A stretch of 50,334 nt of DNA from Chloroflexota bacterium (lineage in GTDB: Bacteria; Chloroflexota; Limnocylindria; Limnocylindrales; CSP1-4): the NCBI GenBank assembly GCA_021802585.1, contig JAJZRQ010000013.1:1-50334 (forward strand), written 5' to 3'. The position numbers and the translations under genes are program-made. Positions within the stretch are counted from its first letter, which is position 1, and each line of letters starts with the position of its first letter. Below the pieces are notes generated by a model, which saw only the letters and a list, made by a program, of their open reading frames with translations, made no database searches and was not told the origin of the DNA. Positions 1-9,322 of the stretch are shown here, piece by piece.

Positions 1-1688
1 TCGATCGCCGCCCGCATCGACTCCGTGACGGTGTCGGCATACATGACGACCTCGCCACCGATGTTCCGGGCCGCCCGCCCGATCATCTGGATGAGCGACC
101 AGGCGCTCCGCAGGAAGCCCTCCTTGTCCGCGTCGAGGATCGCCACGAGGGTCACCTCGGGGAGGTCGATCCCCTCGCGAAGGAGGTTGATCCCGACGAG
201 GACGTCGTAGACCCCGAGGCGGAGGTCGCGGAGGATCTGGACCCGCTCGAGGGTGTCGACCTCGCTGTGGAGGTACTGGACCTTCACGCCGAGCTCGCGG
301 AGGTAGTCGGCGAGGTCCTCGGCCATCCGCTTCGTGAGCGTCGTCACGATGATCCGCTCGCTGCGCTCCACCCGCTCGCGCACGCGCTCGAGGAGGTCGT
401 CGATCTGGCCCTCGGTCGGGCGGACGGTGATCTCCGGGTCGACGATCCCGGTGGGGCGGATGAGCTGCTCGACGATCCGCTCGCTCCGCTCGAGCTCGTA
501 CGGCCCCGGGGTCGCGCTCATGTAGACGGCCTGGCCGACGGTCGCCTCGAACTCCTCGAACGTGAGCGGGCGGTTGTCGAGGGCGGACGGGAGCCGGAAC
601 CCGAAGTCGACGAGGATCTCCTTCCGCGTCCGGTCGTTCTTGTACATCCCGACGACCTGCGGGATCGTCATGTGCGACTCGTCGACGACGAGGAGCCAGT
701 CCGGCGGGAAGTAGTCGAGGAGCGTCCAGGGCCGCGAGCCGGCCTCGCGCCCGGCGAGGTGCCGCGAGTAGTTCTCGATCCCGGAGCAGAACCCCAGCTC
801 GCGGATCATCTCCAGGTCGAACGTCGTCCGCTGGCGGAGGCGCGCCGCCTCGAGGGCCCGCCCCTGCTCCTCCAGCCAGCCGGTCCGCTCCTCCATCTCC
901 GCGGCGATCGTGTCGACCGCGTGGCGGAGCTTGTCGGCGGGGGTCACGAAGTGGCTCGCCGGGAAGACGTTCACCTCGCTCCGCTCGGCGAGGAGCTCGC
1001 CGGTCAGCGGGTCGAGCTCGGTGATCCGCTCCACCTCGTCCCCGAAGAACTCGACCCGGACGAGGAGGTCCTCCGACGACGGGACGAGCTCCAGGGTGTC
1101 GCCGCGGACGCGGAACCGCGACCGCTGGAGCGCCGCGTCGTTCCGCTGGTACTGGAGGTCGACGAGGTGGCGGAGGACCGTGTCGCGGCGGTACGCCCCG
1201 CCCCGCTTCAGGCGCAGGACCGTGGCCCCGTAGTCGATCGGCGCCCCGAGGCCGTAGATGCAGCTGACGGAGGCGACGATGATGACGTCCCGCCGCTCGA
1301 ACAGCGCCTTCGTCGCGGCGTGGCGGAGCTTGTCGATCTCCTCGTTGCGGGTCGAGTCCTTCTCGATGTACGTGTCGCTCCGGGGCAGGTACGCCTCCGG
1401 CTGGTAGTAGTCGAAGTAGCTGACGAAGTACTCGACGGCGTTCTCCGGGAAGAAGTCGCGGAGCTCGGCGTAGAGCTGCGCGGCGAGCGTCTTGTTGTGG
1501 GCCAGGACGAGCGTCGGGCGCTGTGCCCGCTCGATGACCCGCGCGATCGTGAACGTCTTGCCCGTCCCCGTGGCGCCGAGGAGGACCTGGTTGCGGAGGC
1601 CGCGGGTGATCCCGTCCGCGAGCCGCTCGATCGCGGCCGGCTGGTCGCCGGTCGGCTCGAACGGGGCGACGAGCCGGAAGTCGGGCAT
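1..1688 (-). CDS. uvrB: Excinuclease ABC subunit B (UvrB), C-terminal part cut off by the window edge
   Basis: Reverse translation from 1688: [27 protein letters not shown]...[17 protein letters not shown]...[30 protein letters not shown]; not in the ORF track because it is open at the window edge. Confidence 0.97.
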   Translation of the reverse strand, partial: MPDFRLVAPFEPTGDQPAAIERLADGITRGLRNQVLLGATGTGKTFTIARVIERAQRPTLVLAHNKTLAAQLYAELRDFFPENAVEYFVSYFDYYQPEAYLPRSDTYIEKDSTRNEEIDKLRHAATKALFERRDVIIVASVSCIYGLGAPIDYGATVLRLKRGGAYRRDTVLRHLVDLQYQRNDAALQRSRFRVRGDTLELVPSSEDLLVRVEFFGDEVERITELDPLTGELLAERSEVNVFPASHFVTPADKLRHAVDTIAAEMEERTGWLEEQGRALEAARLRQRTTFDLEMIRELGFCSGIENYSRHLAGREAGSRPWTLLDYFPPDWLLVVDESHMTIPQVVGMYKNDRTRKEILVDFGFRLPSALDNRPLTFEEFEATVGQAVYMSATPGPYELERSERIVEQLIRPTGIVDPEITVRPTEGQIDDLLERVRERVERSERIIVTTLTKRMAEDLADYLRELGVKVQYLHSEVDTLERVQILRDLRLGVYDVLVGINLLREGIDLPEVTLVAILDADKEGFLRSAWSLIQMIGRAARNIGGEVVMYADTVTESMRAAI

Positions 1689-1929
1689 GCCCCGAGTCTA
1701 CCAGCCGCGTGCGGAACAGAACGGGTGTTCGACGCGGGCGGGGACGCCGGGCTGCCCGCCCCCGGGCCGGGCGCGGGACGGTCCGCGGAGGGGCGGGGCC
1801 CGACCCGCGACCTCAGGGGTGGTGCGGGCAGGACGAAGGGGTCATGGAGCGGCACCGGCCGGTGCGCGATGCTCGGCCCGGTCCGGTCCTCCGGGCCGTG
1901 TCGCCCTGCGCACGAGGTTCGGTCGCCCG

Positions 1930-2481
1930 ATGCGGATCCGCGCCCTCCGCCGCCCCGCCCCCGCCGGCGCGCGCATCCGGACGGACCGGCGCGGCCAGAG
2001 CCTCGTCGAGTTCTCGCTCGTCCTGGGCCCGCTCCTCCTCCTCATCCTCGGGGTCATCCAGTTCGGCCTCATCTTCAACTCGTACGTCACGATGACGAAC
2101 GCCGCCCGCGAGGGGGCCCGGACCGGCACCGTCTACGTCTACGACCGCACCCTCTCGAAGGCCCAGAACGACACGGCCCGCAACGACGCGATCCGGGCGT
2201 CCGTCCTCGACGCAATGAACCTCCTCGGGACGACGAGCCCCTACTTCGCCGGGGGAACCACCTGGACCCAGAGCGGCATGACGTACACGAACGGCGACCT
2301 CGTCGTCACGTACGCGGTCCCGAGCGGGATCACGGACGCCGACCCGCGGACGGGCCAGACGGTCACCGTCCGGGCGGTCTACCACCAGGACCTCATCATC
2401 CCCCTCATCTCGGCGCTCCTCCCGCGGGACGCGAACGGCCGCCTCGCCCTCACCGGCGAGGTGACGATGGTGATCAACTGA
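1930..2481 (+). CDS. TadE-like pseudopilin/assembly protein
   Basis: MRIRALRR...RRGQSLVEFSLVLGPLLLLILGVIQFGLIFNSYVTMTNAAREGART: GQSLVEF plus TM helix of the TadE family. Confidence 0.9.
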   Translation: MRIRALRRPAPAGARIRTDRRGQSLVEFSLVLGPLLLLILGVIQFGLIFNSYVTMTNAAREGARTGTVYVYDRTLSKAQNDTARNDAIRASVLDAMNLLGTTSPYFAGGTTWTQSGMTYTNGDLVVTYAVPSGITDADPRTGQTVTVRAVYHQDLIIPLISALLPRDANGRLALTGEVTMVIN

Positions 2482-4406
2482 TGGCGGCCTGGCTTCGCGG
2501 ACGCGGGGCCGGGAGCCCGGCGGCTCGCGGCCAGGTTCTCGTCCTCTTCGCCCTCGGGCTCGTCATGCTCCTGGGGGCGGCCGGGATCGCGTTCGACGCG
2601 GGGCGCTTCATCATGGAGCGCCGCTCCCTCCAGAACGCCGCGGACGCGGCGGCCCTCGCCGCAGCCGACAGCCTCATCCGCGGGGGGACGGACGCGGACG
2701 CCGACGCCGAGGCGCGGGCGGTCCTCGCGACGAACCTCGCCCACGGCCCGAACGGGATCGTGGCGCCCCTCCCGCCCGCCAGCCCCGTCTACGCGCCCGG
2801 CGGCGCCGGTAACCCGGCGCAGCTCGTGAACGGGATCCTCGTCAGCGGAGGCGACGTGCGGGTCGCGATCCAGAACACGATCCCCTTCACGTTCGGGCGC
2901 GCCGTCGGCCTCGCGACGAGCGTCGTCGGGGCACGGGCCCACGTCCGCCTGCAGGGCGACCTCCTGCCGATCGCGGTGCGCCACTTCCTCAACGCGCCCG
3001 GCCCGACCTCCGGCGCCGTGTATCCCTGCGACGGGGACACGCGCAACTTCCAGGACCTCATCTCGACCGCCGACACGGCCTGCCTGGGGACCGAGGTCGA
3101 CGGGTCGCTCCGCACGATGCCGTCCGCGGGCGCTGCGTTCGACGCCGCCAACCCCGGCAACGATCCGGCGCGCCACGGGCCGATCACCACGCTCGTCGGC
3201 CAGGGCGCGGCGCCCGGCAACAACGCCAGCTTCCGGGGGTTCGTGGTCCTCGACATCCGGAACTTCGCCTCGGCGACCTCGAACGTCTTCTACAACGGCG
3301 TGACCGCGGGGTCGAACCCGAACACCCTCAAGGCGAAGGAGGCCGGGTGGGTGGCGACCGGCTACCCGGGCCCGGCGTTCCCGCCCGCCACGGCCCCGCC
3401 CGACCCGAACGACCAGGTCGGGATCATGGACGGCAACTCGGCCGGGATCGTCGTCGACGCGATCCGCACGCGGTACGCCCCCGGCGACGAGATCCTCGCC
3501 GCCGTCTACTCCGGGAGCACGATGACGATCCCCGACTTCACGTACGCGGCGCCCTCCGCGGTCTCGATCGGCACGACGCAGAACCGCGACGACACGATCG
3601 CGATGTCCGTGACGAAGAACTCGTCGTTCAACGGCACCGTCACGACGACCGCCTTCCCCGACTGGGGCGACCCCGCGAACCCCCTCGCGACGGGCGCGCT
3701 CGCGCCGATCACGTTCGCCCCCGACCCCGCCACGCCGCCGACGACCGTCCTCTGGCACACGTTCCGGACCGTCGCAGCCCCTGTCGGCGTCTCCACGGTC
3801 TGGATCAAGGGCCACTCGTCCAGCCCGTACCTCACGGACCACTACTACCCGGTCGCGATCAACGTCGGGGGGGTCGCCCGGGACTTCTCGAGCACGGGGG
3901 GCGGCCAGGTGTTCGCGATGGACGCGACCGGCCAGACGGCGACCGGCTCGATCACGTTCGCCACGACGAACAATACCGCCACGTACTTCGGCGGCTCCGT
4001 CACCCTCACGCTCGAGGGAGGTCCCGACCGCGGCGGCGCGCTCCCCACCGGCATCGGCGCGGCCTCGATCTCGCCGTCCTCGTTCACGCTCAACAAGAAC
4101 GGCAGCGTCGCGGTGTCCGTCGCGGTGAACGGCGGGACCCTCGGACCGGGCGAGTACCAGCTCACGATCCGGGCCACGGGCACGAACGCGGCCGGCCAGA
4201 CCGTGACCCACCAGGTCCCGATCCTCCTCGACATCGCGACCGCGGGCACGTCGAACGAGTACGTCGACATCATGGGCTTCACGGTGTTCAGGATCACCGC
4301 CGTCGGCTCGAACAACGTCGACGGCTACGCGATCACGGGCGTCTATCCCGACATGAACGACGCCGCGCTGCGCCTCGGTCAGGAGGCGCGGCTCGTGCCG
4401 TGGTGA
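2481..4406 (+). CDS. TadG-like (Tad_N domain) Flp pilus-associated protein with large extracytoplasmic region
   Basis: MAAWLRG..RGQVLVLFALGLVMLLGAAGIAFDAGRFIMERRSLQNAADAAALAAADSLI; start overlaps tadE stop (ATGA). Confidence 0.85.
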   Translation: MAAWLRGRGAGSPAARGQVLVLFALGLVMLLGAAGIAFDAGRFIMERRSLQNAADAAALAAADSLIRGGTDADADAEARAVLATNLAHGPNGIVAPLPPASPVYAPGGAGNPAQLVNGILVSGGDVRVAIQNTIPFTFGRAVGLATSVVGARAHVRLQGDLLPIAVRHFLNAPGPTSGAVYPCDGDTRNFQDLISTADTACLGTEVDGSLRTMPSAGAAFDAANPGNDPARHGPITTLVGQGAAPGNNASFRGFVVLDIRNFASATSNVFYNGVTAGSNPNTLKAKEAGWVATGYPGPAFPPATAPPDPNDQVGIMDGNSAGIVVDAIRTRYAPGDEILAAVYSGSTMTIPDFTYAAPSAVSIGTTQNRDDTIAMSVTKNSSFNGTVTTTAFPDWGDPANPLATGALAPITFAPDPATPPTTVLWHTFRTVAAPVGVSTVWIKGHSSSPYLTDHYYPVAINVGGVARDFSSTGGGQVFAMDATGQTATGSITFATTNNTATYFGGSVTLTLEGGPDRGGALPTGIGAASISPSSFTLNKNGSVAVSVAVNGGTLGPGEYQLTIRATGTNAAGQTVTHQVPILLDIATAGTSNEYVDIMGFTVFRITAVGSNNVDGYAITGVYPDMNDAALRLGQEARLVPW

Positions 4407-4481
4407 CCGGCACGACGGGCAGGCACGACGGTTCCGGCCGCCGGCGGCGACGTCGCGCCGCGGCCCCACGGGAGGCCAGGC

Positions 4482-5306
4482 ATGGATGAGCTCGAGTTCA
4501 AGGACCACGGCCGGCGGGGTCGCTGGATCATCGTCGTGGGGGTCATCCTCGCCCTCGTCGCAGGGGGCGGCGGGTTCTACCTCCTCACCCAGGCTCAGCA
4601 GCAGGCCGCGACACAGGGCGTCCCGCAGGCCTCGGTCGTCGTCGCCGTCCGCGAGATCCCGGCCCGGAAGCCGATCGAGGAGGGCGACGTCGCGCTGCGG
4701 CAGGTCGCCCAGGACGTGACGAACGCCTCGGCATTGACGGCGGTCGCCGACGCCGTCGGCCGGATCAGCGCGGTCACGATCCCGACCGGCCAGCTCGTGA
4801 CGAAGAACCTCCTCGCCTCGGTGGCCGCCGGCGGGCAGTTCTCGATCCTCGGTCCCGACGCCTCGATCGCCCCCGACAGCCCGAACCTCCGGGCGATCTC
4901 CGTGAGCGTCCCCGACGACCGCGCGGTCGGGGGTCTCATCGAGCCCGGCCAGACGGTCGACGTCTTCATCACCGTCACCGTGAACGTCCCCCAGGACGTC
5001 GCCGACCAGGGACGGCTGTACACGGACAAGTCGACGAAGCTGACGTACCAGGACGTCCCCGTCCTCGCGAAGTCCGGGACCTTCTACGTCCTCCGCGTCG
5101 ACGAGACGACCGCCGAGCAGATCAGCCACCTCCAGGCCTCGGGGACGGCGTCGTTCAGCCTCGCCCTCCGGCCGCCGGAGGACAGCCGGACGGTCGACGT
5201 GAGCGGCCTCGGCGAGACGACGAACCGGATCATCCAGGAGTACGGGCTCCCCGTGCCGGAGACGTACCCGCGCGCCGGCGGTCCGCTCGCGACGCCCGCT
5301 CCGTAG
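4482..5306 (+). CDS. cpaB: CpaB/RcpC-like Flp pilus assembly protein (SAF domain)
   Basis: N-terminal TM, then VVVAVREIPARKPIEEGDVALRQV...AISVSVPDDRAVGGLIEPGQTVDVFITV typical of CpaB; GGGAGG ribosome-binding site before ATG. Confidence 0.85.
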   Translation: MDELEFKDHGRRGRWIIVVGVILALVAGGGGFYLLTQAQQQAATQGVPQASVVVAVREIPARKPIEEGDVALRQVAQDVTNASALTAVADAVGRISAVTIPTGQLVTKNLLASVAAGGQFSILGPDASIAPDSPNLRAISVSVPDDRAVGGLIEPGQTVDVFITVTVNVPQDVADQGRLYTDKSTKLTYQDVPVLAKSGTFYVLRVDETTAEQISHLQASGTASFSLALRPPEDSRTVDVSGLGETTNRIIQEYGLPVPETYPRAGGPLATPAP

Positions 5307-5377
5307 CCCGCCGGGTCGCCCGGGCGCCCGGCCCGCGCCCGGCTCTCCTGCGCCGCTGACCCGGCGCGCCTCCCGTG

Positions 5378-5407
5378 CCGCCCGGCCCGCGCCCGTGGGC
5401 CGGGCGG
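5378..5407. terminator. Putative bidirectional hairpin between convergent cpaB and coaE
   Basis: Perfect 11-bp inverted repeat CCGCCCGGCCC-(8 nt)-GGGCCGGGCGG; no T-tract. Confidence 0.45.
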
Positions 5408-5433
5408 CCGTGCGCGCACGGCGGCGGCCCCCC

Positions 5434-6108
5434 TCAGGCGCCGGCGGTCCGCCGCGCGTGCGCGGCGAGGGCCCGCTCGAGGAGCACGCCCGCGCGCGCC
5501 TCGACCGTCGCCGGCGGCCCGTCCGTCCCGAGGACGCGCGACGCGAACGGTCGCAGCCGCGCGGCGACGTCACCCTGGATGGCGATCCGCCGGTCGGCGT
5601 CGGTGGGGGCCACGCCCCGCCCGGCGAGTCGGCGTCGCTGGGTCGCCGGGCGGCAGCGGACGAGCCAGACCTCGTCGCACACGGCGGCGAGACCGCCCTC
5701 GACGAGCTTGATCGCCTCGACGACGACCGCCGGGGCGCCTGCCGCGTCGGCCGCCTCGATCGCCGCGAGGATCCGCGGCCGGACGGCGGGATGGACGATC
5801 GCCTCGAGGTCGCGGAGCGCGGCGGGGTCCGAGAAGACGCGGCGGGCGAGAGCCGCCCGGTCAAGCGCCCCGCCGGGCCCCCGGACCGCGGCGCCGAACC
5901 GGGCGAGGACCGCGTCGTGGGCGGGCTCCCCGGGCGCCGTCACGGAGCGGGCGATGGCGTCCGCGTCGACGACGGCGGCGCCCCGCGCGGCGAGCCACCC
6001 CGCGACCGTCGACTTGCCGCAGCCGATCGCGCCGGTCAGCCCGATCCGGAGGGCGCGGGGGGCCCGCGGGGCCACCGCTCGGGCGCCGCTCCCGCCCGAC
6101 GCGCTCAC
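5434..6108 (-). CDS. coaE: Dephospho-CoA kinase
   Basis: RIGLTGAIGCGKSTVAGWLAARGAAVVDADAIAR...FSDPAALRDLEAIVHPAV; GTG start overlaps upstream ABC-F stop. Confidence 0.93.
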   Translation of the reverse strand: MSASGGSGARAVAPRAPRALRIGLTGAIGCGKSTVAGWLAARGAAVVDADAIARSVTAPGEPAHDAVLARFGAAVRGPGGALDRAALARRVFSDPAALRDLEAIVHPAVRPRILAAIEAADAAGAPAVVVEAIKLVEGGLAAVCDEVWLVRCRPATQRRRLAGRGVAPTDADRRIAIQGDVAARLRPFASRVLGTDGPPATVEARAGVLLERALAAHARRTAGA

Positions 6109-8168
6109 GGGGCCCGGTCCTCGAGGAGGAGCCACGCCTCTTCGGCCGCGGCGAGGGCCTGCTCGACGTCGGCCAGCTCGCTCGTCACGCGCCGGAGCTC
6201 GACGAAGTTCGCGGCGATCGCCGGATCGTGGAGGGCGAGCTCGAGGTGGCTCCTCCGCAGCCCGAGCCGCGTGAGGTCGTCCTCGACGACGGCCTTCTGG
6301 CGGCGGTACGCATCCTTCGAGAGCTTCACTCCACGCGCCGCGGAGCGCGGCGCGGCGCCGGACGCGGGCTCCGCGGCGGGCGCGGGCTCCGTCGCGGCGG
6401 GCGCGGGCTCCGATGCGCCGCGGGCGGCGGACGGGGCCCCAGCCCTCGTCGCCCGGCCGCCGTTCCGCCCTCCCGGGCGGGCGCTCCCGTCCCGGCCGGC
6501 GCCGGCCGGGACCGGCGCCGGCCGGCCGTGGAACCGGGCGTCCTCGCGGGCGAGCGCGTCGCCGATCCGCCAGCCGTCCGCCACGGCCGCCCGCCACGCC
6601 CGGTAGCCTCCGTCGAACGGCACGACGGCGCCCTCGCCGACGACCCACAGGCGATCGCAGACGGTGTCGAGGAGGCGCCGGTCATGGCTCACGACGAGGA
6701 GCGTCGCCGTCGTCTCGCGGAGGAACGCCTCGAGGGCCTCGCGGGCCGGAATGTCGAGGTGATTCGTCGGCTCGTCGAGGAGGAGGAGGTTCGAGGGGAG
6801 GATCCCGAGGAGGGCGAGCTCGAGGCGGGAGCGCTCCCCGCCCGACAGGCTCCGGACCTCCTTGAAGACGTCGTCGCCGCGGAAGAGGAAGCGGGCGAGG
6901 AAGCCGCGCGCCTCGCCGCCGGTCATCGGGATCTCCCCGAGGAGGGCGTCGAGGACCGTCTCGCCGGCGAGCGGGTTCGTGCGGACCTGGGCGAGGTAGC
7001 CGAGCTGGACGTTCGCCCCGAAGACGAGGCGTCCATCGCGCGGCGGGAGCTCGCCCGCGATCACCCGCAGGAGCGTCGTCTTCCCCGCCCCGTTCGGCCC
7101 GACGATCCCGATCCGCTCGCCGCGCGTCGCCTCGAGGCGGACGGCGCGCGCGACGTCCGGGCCCCCGGGGTGGCCGACGACGAGATCCTCCATCCGGAGG
7201 ACGACCTCGCCGGAGCGCGGGGCCCCGCGTCCGAGTGCCCGGTCGAGGCGGAGCGCGGGCCCCGCGCGGGAGACCTCGATCCGGTCGAGCCGGGCGAGGC
7301 GCGCCTCGTGCTCGTGCATCTTCCCGTGCTTCCGCTGGGTGCGGTACGTCTGGACGAGGGTCTGCTCCTTCGCGATCTCCGCGACGCGCGCCTCGGCCGC
7401 GCGGCGGAGGCTCGCGTCGCGCGCCTCGCGCTGGCGCGCGAACGCCGAGTAGTCGCCGCGGAACGCCGTCAGGCGGCGGTCCCGGAGCTCCCAGATCCGG
7501 GTGACCGTGGCGTCGAGGAAGGCCCGGTCGTGGGAAGCGACGACGAGGGCCCCCCGGCGGCGGCGGACCGCCTCCTCGAGCCATTCGAGGGCCGCGAGGT
7601 CGAGGTGGTTCGTCGGCTCGTCGAGGAGGAGGAGGTCGAGGTCGGCGACGAGGAGCCGGGCGAGCGCCGCCCGGGTCTGCTGGCCACCGGAGAGCTCCTC
7701 CGGCGAGCGGACGATCTCGGCCGGCCCGAACCCGAGCCCCGAGAGGGCCTCCTCGACCCGCTGGTCGAGGGTCCAGCCGTCGAGTGCGGCGAAACGGTGG
7801 GCGAGGTCGGCGTAGGCCGGCGTCCCCGCCGCCCCCGCCTCCTCGAAGGCGCGGAGCTCGGCTTCGAGCGCCTCGACATGGGCTGCGCCCCGCCGGACGG
7901 CGGTCCGCAGGTCGGGCGCCGACGCGAAGGCCTCGTCGAAGTGGGCCTCCTGGGCGAGGAGTCCGACGGTGAGGTGGCGGCGGCGTTGGACCTCGCCGCG
8001 GTCGGGCTCGTCGGTCCCGGCGACGATCCGGAGGAGAGTCGTCTTCCCCGCTCCGTTCGGGCCGACGAGGCCGATCCGTTCGCCGGCCGCGACGGCCGCG
8101 TTCACGGCGTCGAGGATGACGAACGTGCCGATCTCGCGCGTGACGTTCGAGAGGCGGACGAGCGACAC
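6105..8168 (-). CDS. ABC-F family ATPase (Uup/EttA-like) with linker and C-terminal coiled-coil region
   Basis: Two ABC cassettes (GLVGPNGAGKTTLL, LSGGQQTRAALARLL; GIVGPNGAGKTTLLRV, LSGGERSRLELA), no TM domain; C-terminal KLSKDAYRRQKAVVEDDL. Confidence 0.93.
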   Translation of the reverse strand: MSLVRLSNVTREIGTFVILDAVNAAVAAGERIGLVGPNGAGKTTLLRIVAGTDEPDRGEVQRRRHLTVGLLAQEAHFDEAFASAPDLRTAVRRGAAHVEALEAELRAFEEAGAAGTPAYADLAHRFAALDGWTLDQRVEEALSGLGFGPAEIVRSPEELSGGQQTRAALARLLVADLDLLLLDEPTNHLDLAALEWLEEAVRRRRGALVVASHDRAFLDATVTRIWELRDRRLTAFRGDYSAFARQREARDASLRRAAEARVAEIAKEQTLVQTYRTQRKHGKMHEHEARLARLDRIEVSRAGPALRLDRALGRGAPRSGEVVLRMEDLVVGHPGGPDVARAVRLEATRGERIGIVGPNGAGKTTLLRVIAGELPPRDGRLVFGANVQLGYLAQVRTNPLAGETVLDALLGEIPMTGGEARGFLARFLFRGDDVFKEVRSLSGGERSRLELALLGILPSNLLLLDEPTNHLDIPAREALEAFLRETTATLLVVSHDRRLLDTVCDRLWVVGEGAVVPFDGGYRAWRAAVADGWRIGDALAREDARFHGRPAPVPAGAGRDGSARPGGRNGGRATRAGAPSAARGASEPAPAATEPAPAAEPASGAAPRSAARGVKLSKDAYRRQKAVVEDDLTRLGLRRSHLELALHDPAIAANFVELRRVTSELADVEQALAAAEEAWLLLEDRAP

Positions 8169-8170
8169 CG

Positions 8171-9277
8171 TCAGGCCTCCCCGCCGGGCCGGCCGCCGTC
8201 CGCCGGCTGGCGGGATCTGCCACCCCCGCCCGCGCGCGCCCGCTCCCGCCGCGTCGCGGCGGCCCGCCGCGTCCGCTCCGTCCGGGCCCGGGCCACCGCC
8301 CGGGCCGTCTCGTCGGGCGTCAGGCCCAGAGTCCCCTCCCCTGCCAGCTCGGTCCAGCGCCGCCCGTGCGTCCGCGGCGCACGCGCGGCGCCGAGGATCG
8401 CCGCAGCCCCCCGCCGGTCGGCCGCCGGCAGACGCTGGCACCACGAGCAGAAATGGGTCGCGCGCCCCCCGACGACGATCCGCCGGATCGGCCGGCCACA
8501 GCGGGGGCAGGGCTCGCCGGTCCGCTGATACGCCTCGAGACGCTCCTGCATCGACCCGTCGCCGTCAGGCGCCGTGTAGTCGTCGATCGAGGAGCCGCGC
8601 CGTTCGACGGCCTCCGCGAGCACCGACCGCAGAGCCCGGTACAGGCGGGCCTCGTGCGGCGAACGCAGCGTGGCGGCGCTCCGCAGCGGGTGGAGGCGGG
8701 CCCGCCAGAGCGCCTCGTCGGCGTAGATGTTCCCGACCCCGGCGATGAACCGCTGGTCAAGGAGGAGGGGCTTGAGGCGGCCCCGCCGGCCGCGCAGGCG
8801 CTCCCGGAATGCCCGCAGCGTGAAGGCGTCCTCCAACGGCTCGGGGCCCGTCGCGGCGAAGAGACCGGCCCCCCCGGCGCGCTCCAGCACGTCGCCCGTC
8901 CCCGGGTCCACCGGCCAGCAGCCGATCCGCCCGAGCTTGCGGACGTCGCGGAAGCGGATCTCACGCCCGTCGGCGAGCGGGAGCACGACGTGGACGTGGC
9001 GGTCGGCCGGGGCGCCGGCCGGGACGACGAACAGCTGGCCGGTCATCCTGAGGTGGACCGTCAGGGCGGCCCCGCCCTCCAGCCGGACGACGACGAGCTT
9101 CGCCCTCCGCCCGACGGACTCCACGCGCCGCCCCGCCACGGCGGCCGCGAACCCCTCCACGGAGTCGTGCGAGGCGATCGCCGGTGGCCAGTCGCCGCGG
9201 GCGCCTGTGATCGTCGCCCCGGCGACGAGCCGGGCGAGGTCGCGGGCAACGGTCTCGACCTCGGGCAGCTCAGGCAC
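8171..9277 (-). CDS. mutM: Formamidopyrimidine-DNA glycosylase with C-terminal basic extension
   Basis: GTG start, MPELPEVETVARDL...LLDQRFIAGVGNIYADEALW...CPRCGRPIRRIVVGGRATHFCSWCQ zinc finger. Confidence 0.96.
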   Translation of the reverse strand: MPELPEVETVARDLARLVAGATITGARGDWPPAIASHDSVEGFAAAVAGRRVESVGRRAKLVVVRLEGGAALTVHLRMTGQLFVVPAGAPADRHVHVVLPLADGREIRFRDVRKLGRIGCWPVDPGTGDVLERAGGAGLFAATGPEPLEDAFTLRAFRERLRGRRGRLKPLLLDQRFIAGVGNIYADEALWRARLHPLRSAATLRSPHEARLYRALRSVLAEAVERRGSSIDDYTAPDGDGSMQERLEAYQRTGEPCPRCGRPIRRIVVGGRATHFCSWCQRLPAADRRGAAAILGAARAPRTHGRRWTELAGEGTLGLTPDETARAVARARTERTRRAAATRRERARAGGGGRSRQPADGGRPGGEA

Positions 9278-9322
9278 GGGCGGTTCCCCGGGTCCGCCGG
9301 CACCCGCCGGCCGCGCGCGCGC

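Noticed and set aside
267-4406. 1379-aa ORF on + strand and similar giant ORFs (8366-14125, 9270-14474, 20158-24612, 35761-39174)
   Set aside because: Long Arg/Pro/Asp/Val-rich frames overlap or lie antisense to genes with clear family motifs; expected artefacts of very high GC3. Only the 3' part of 267-4406 (tadG) is real.
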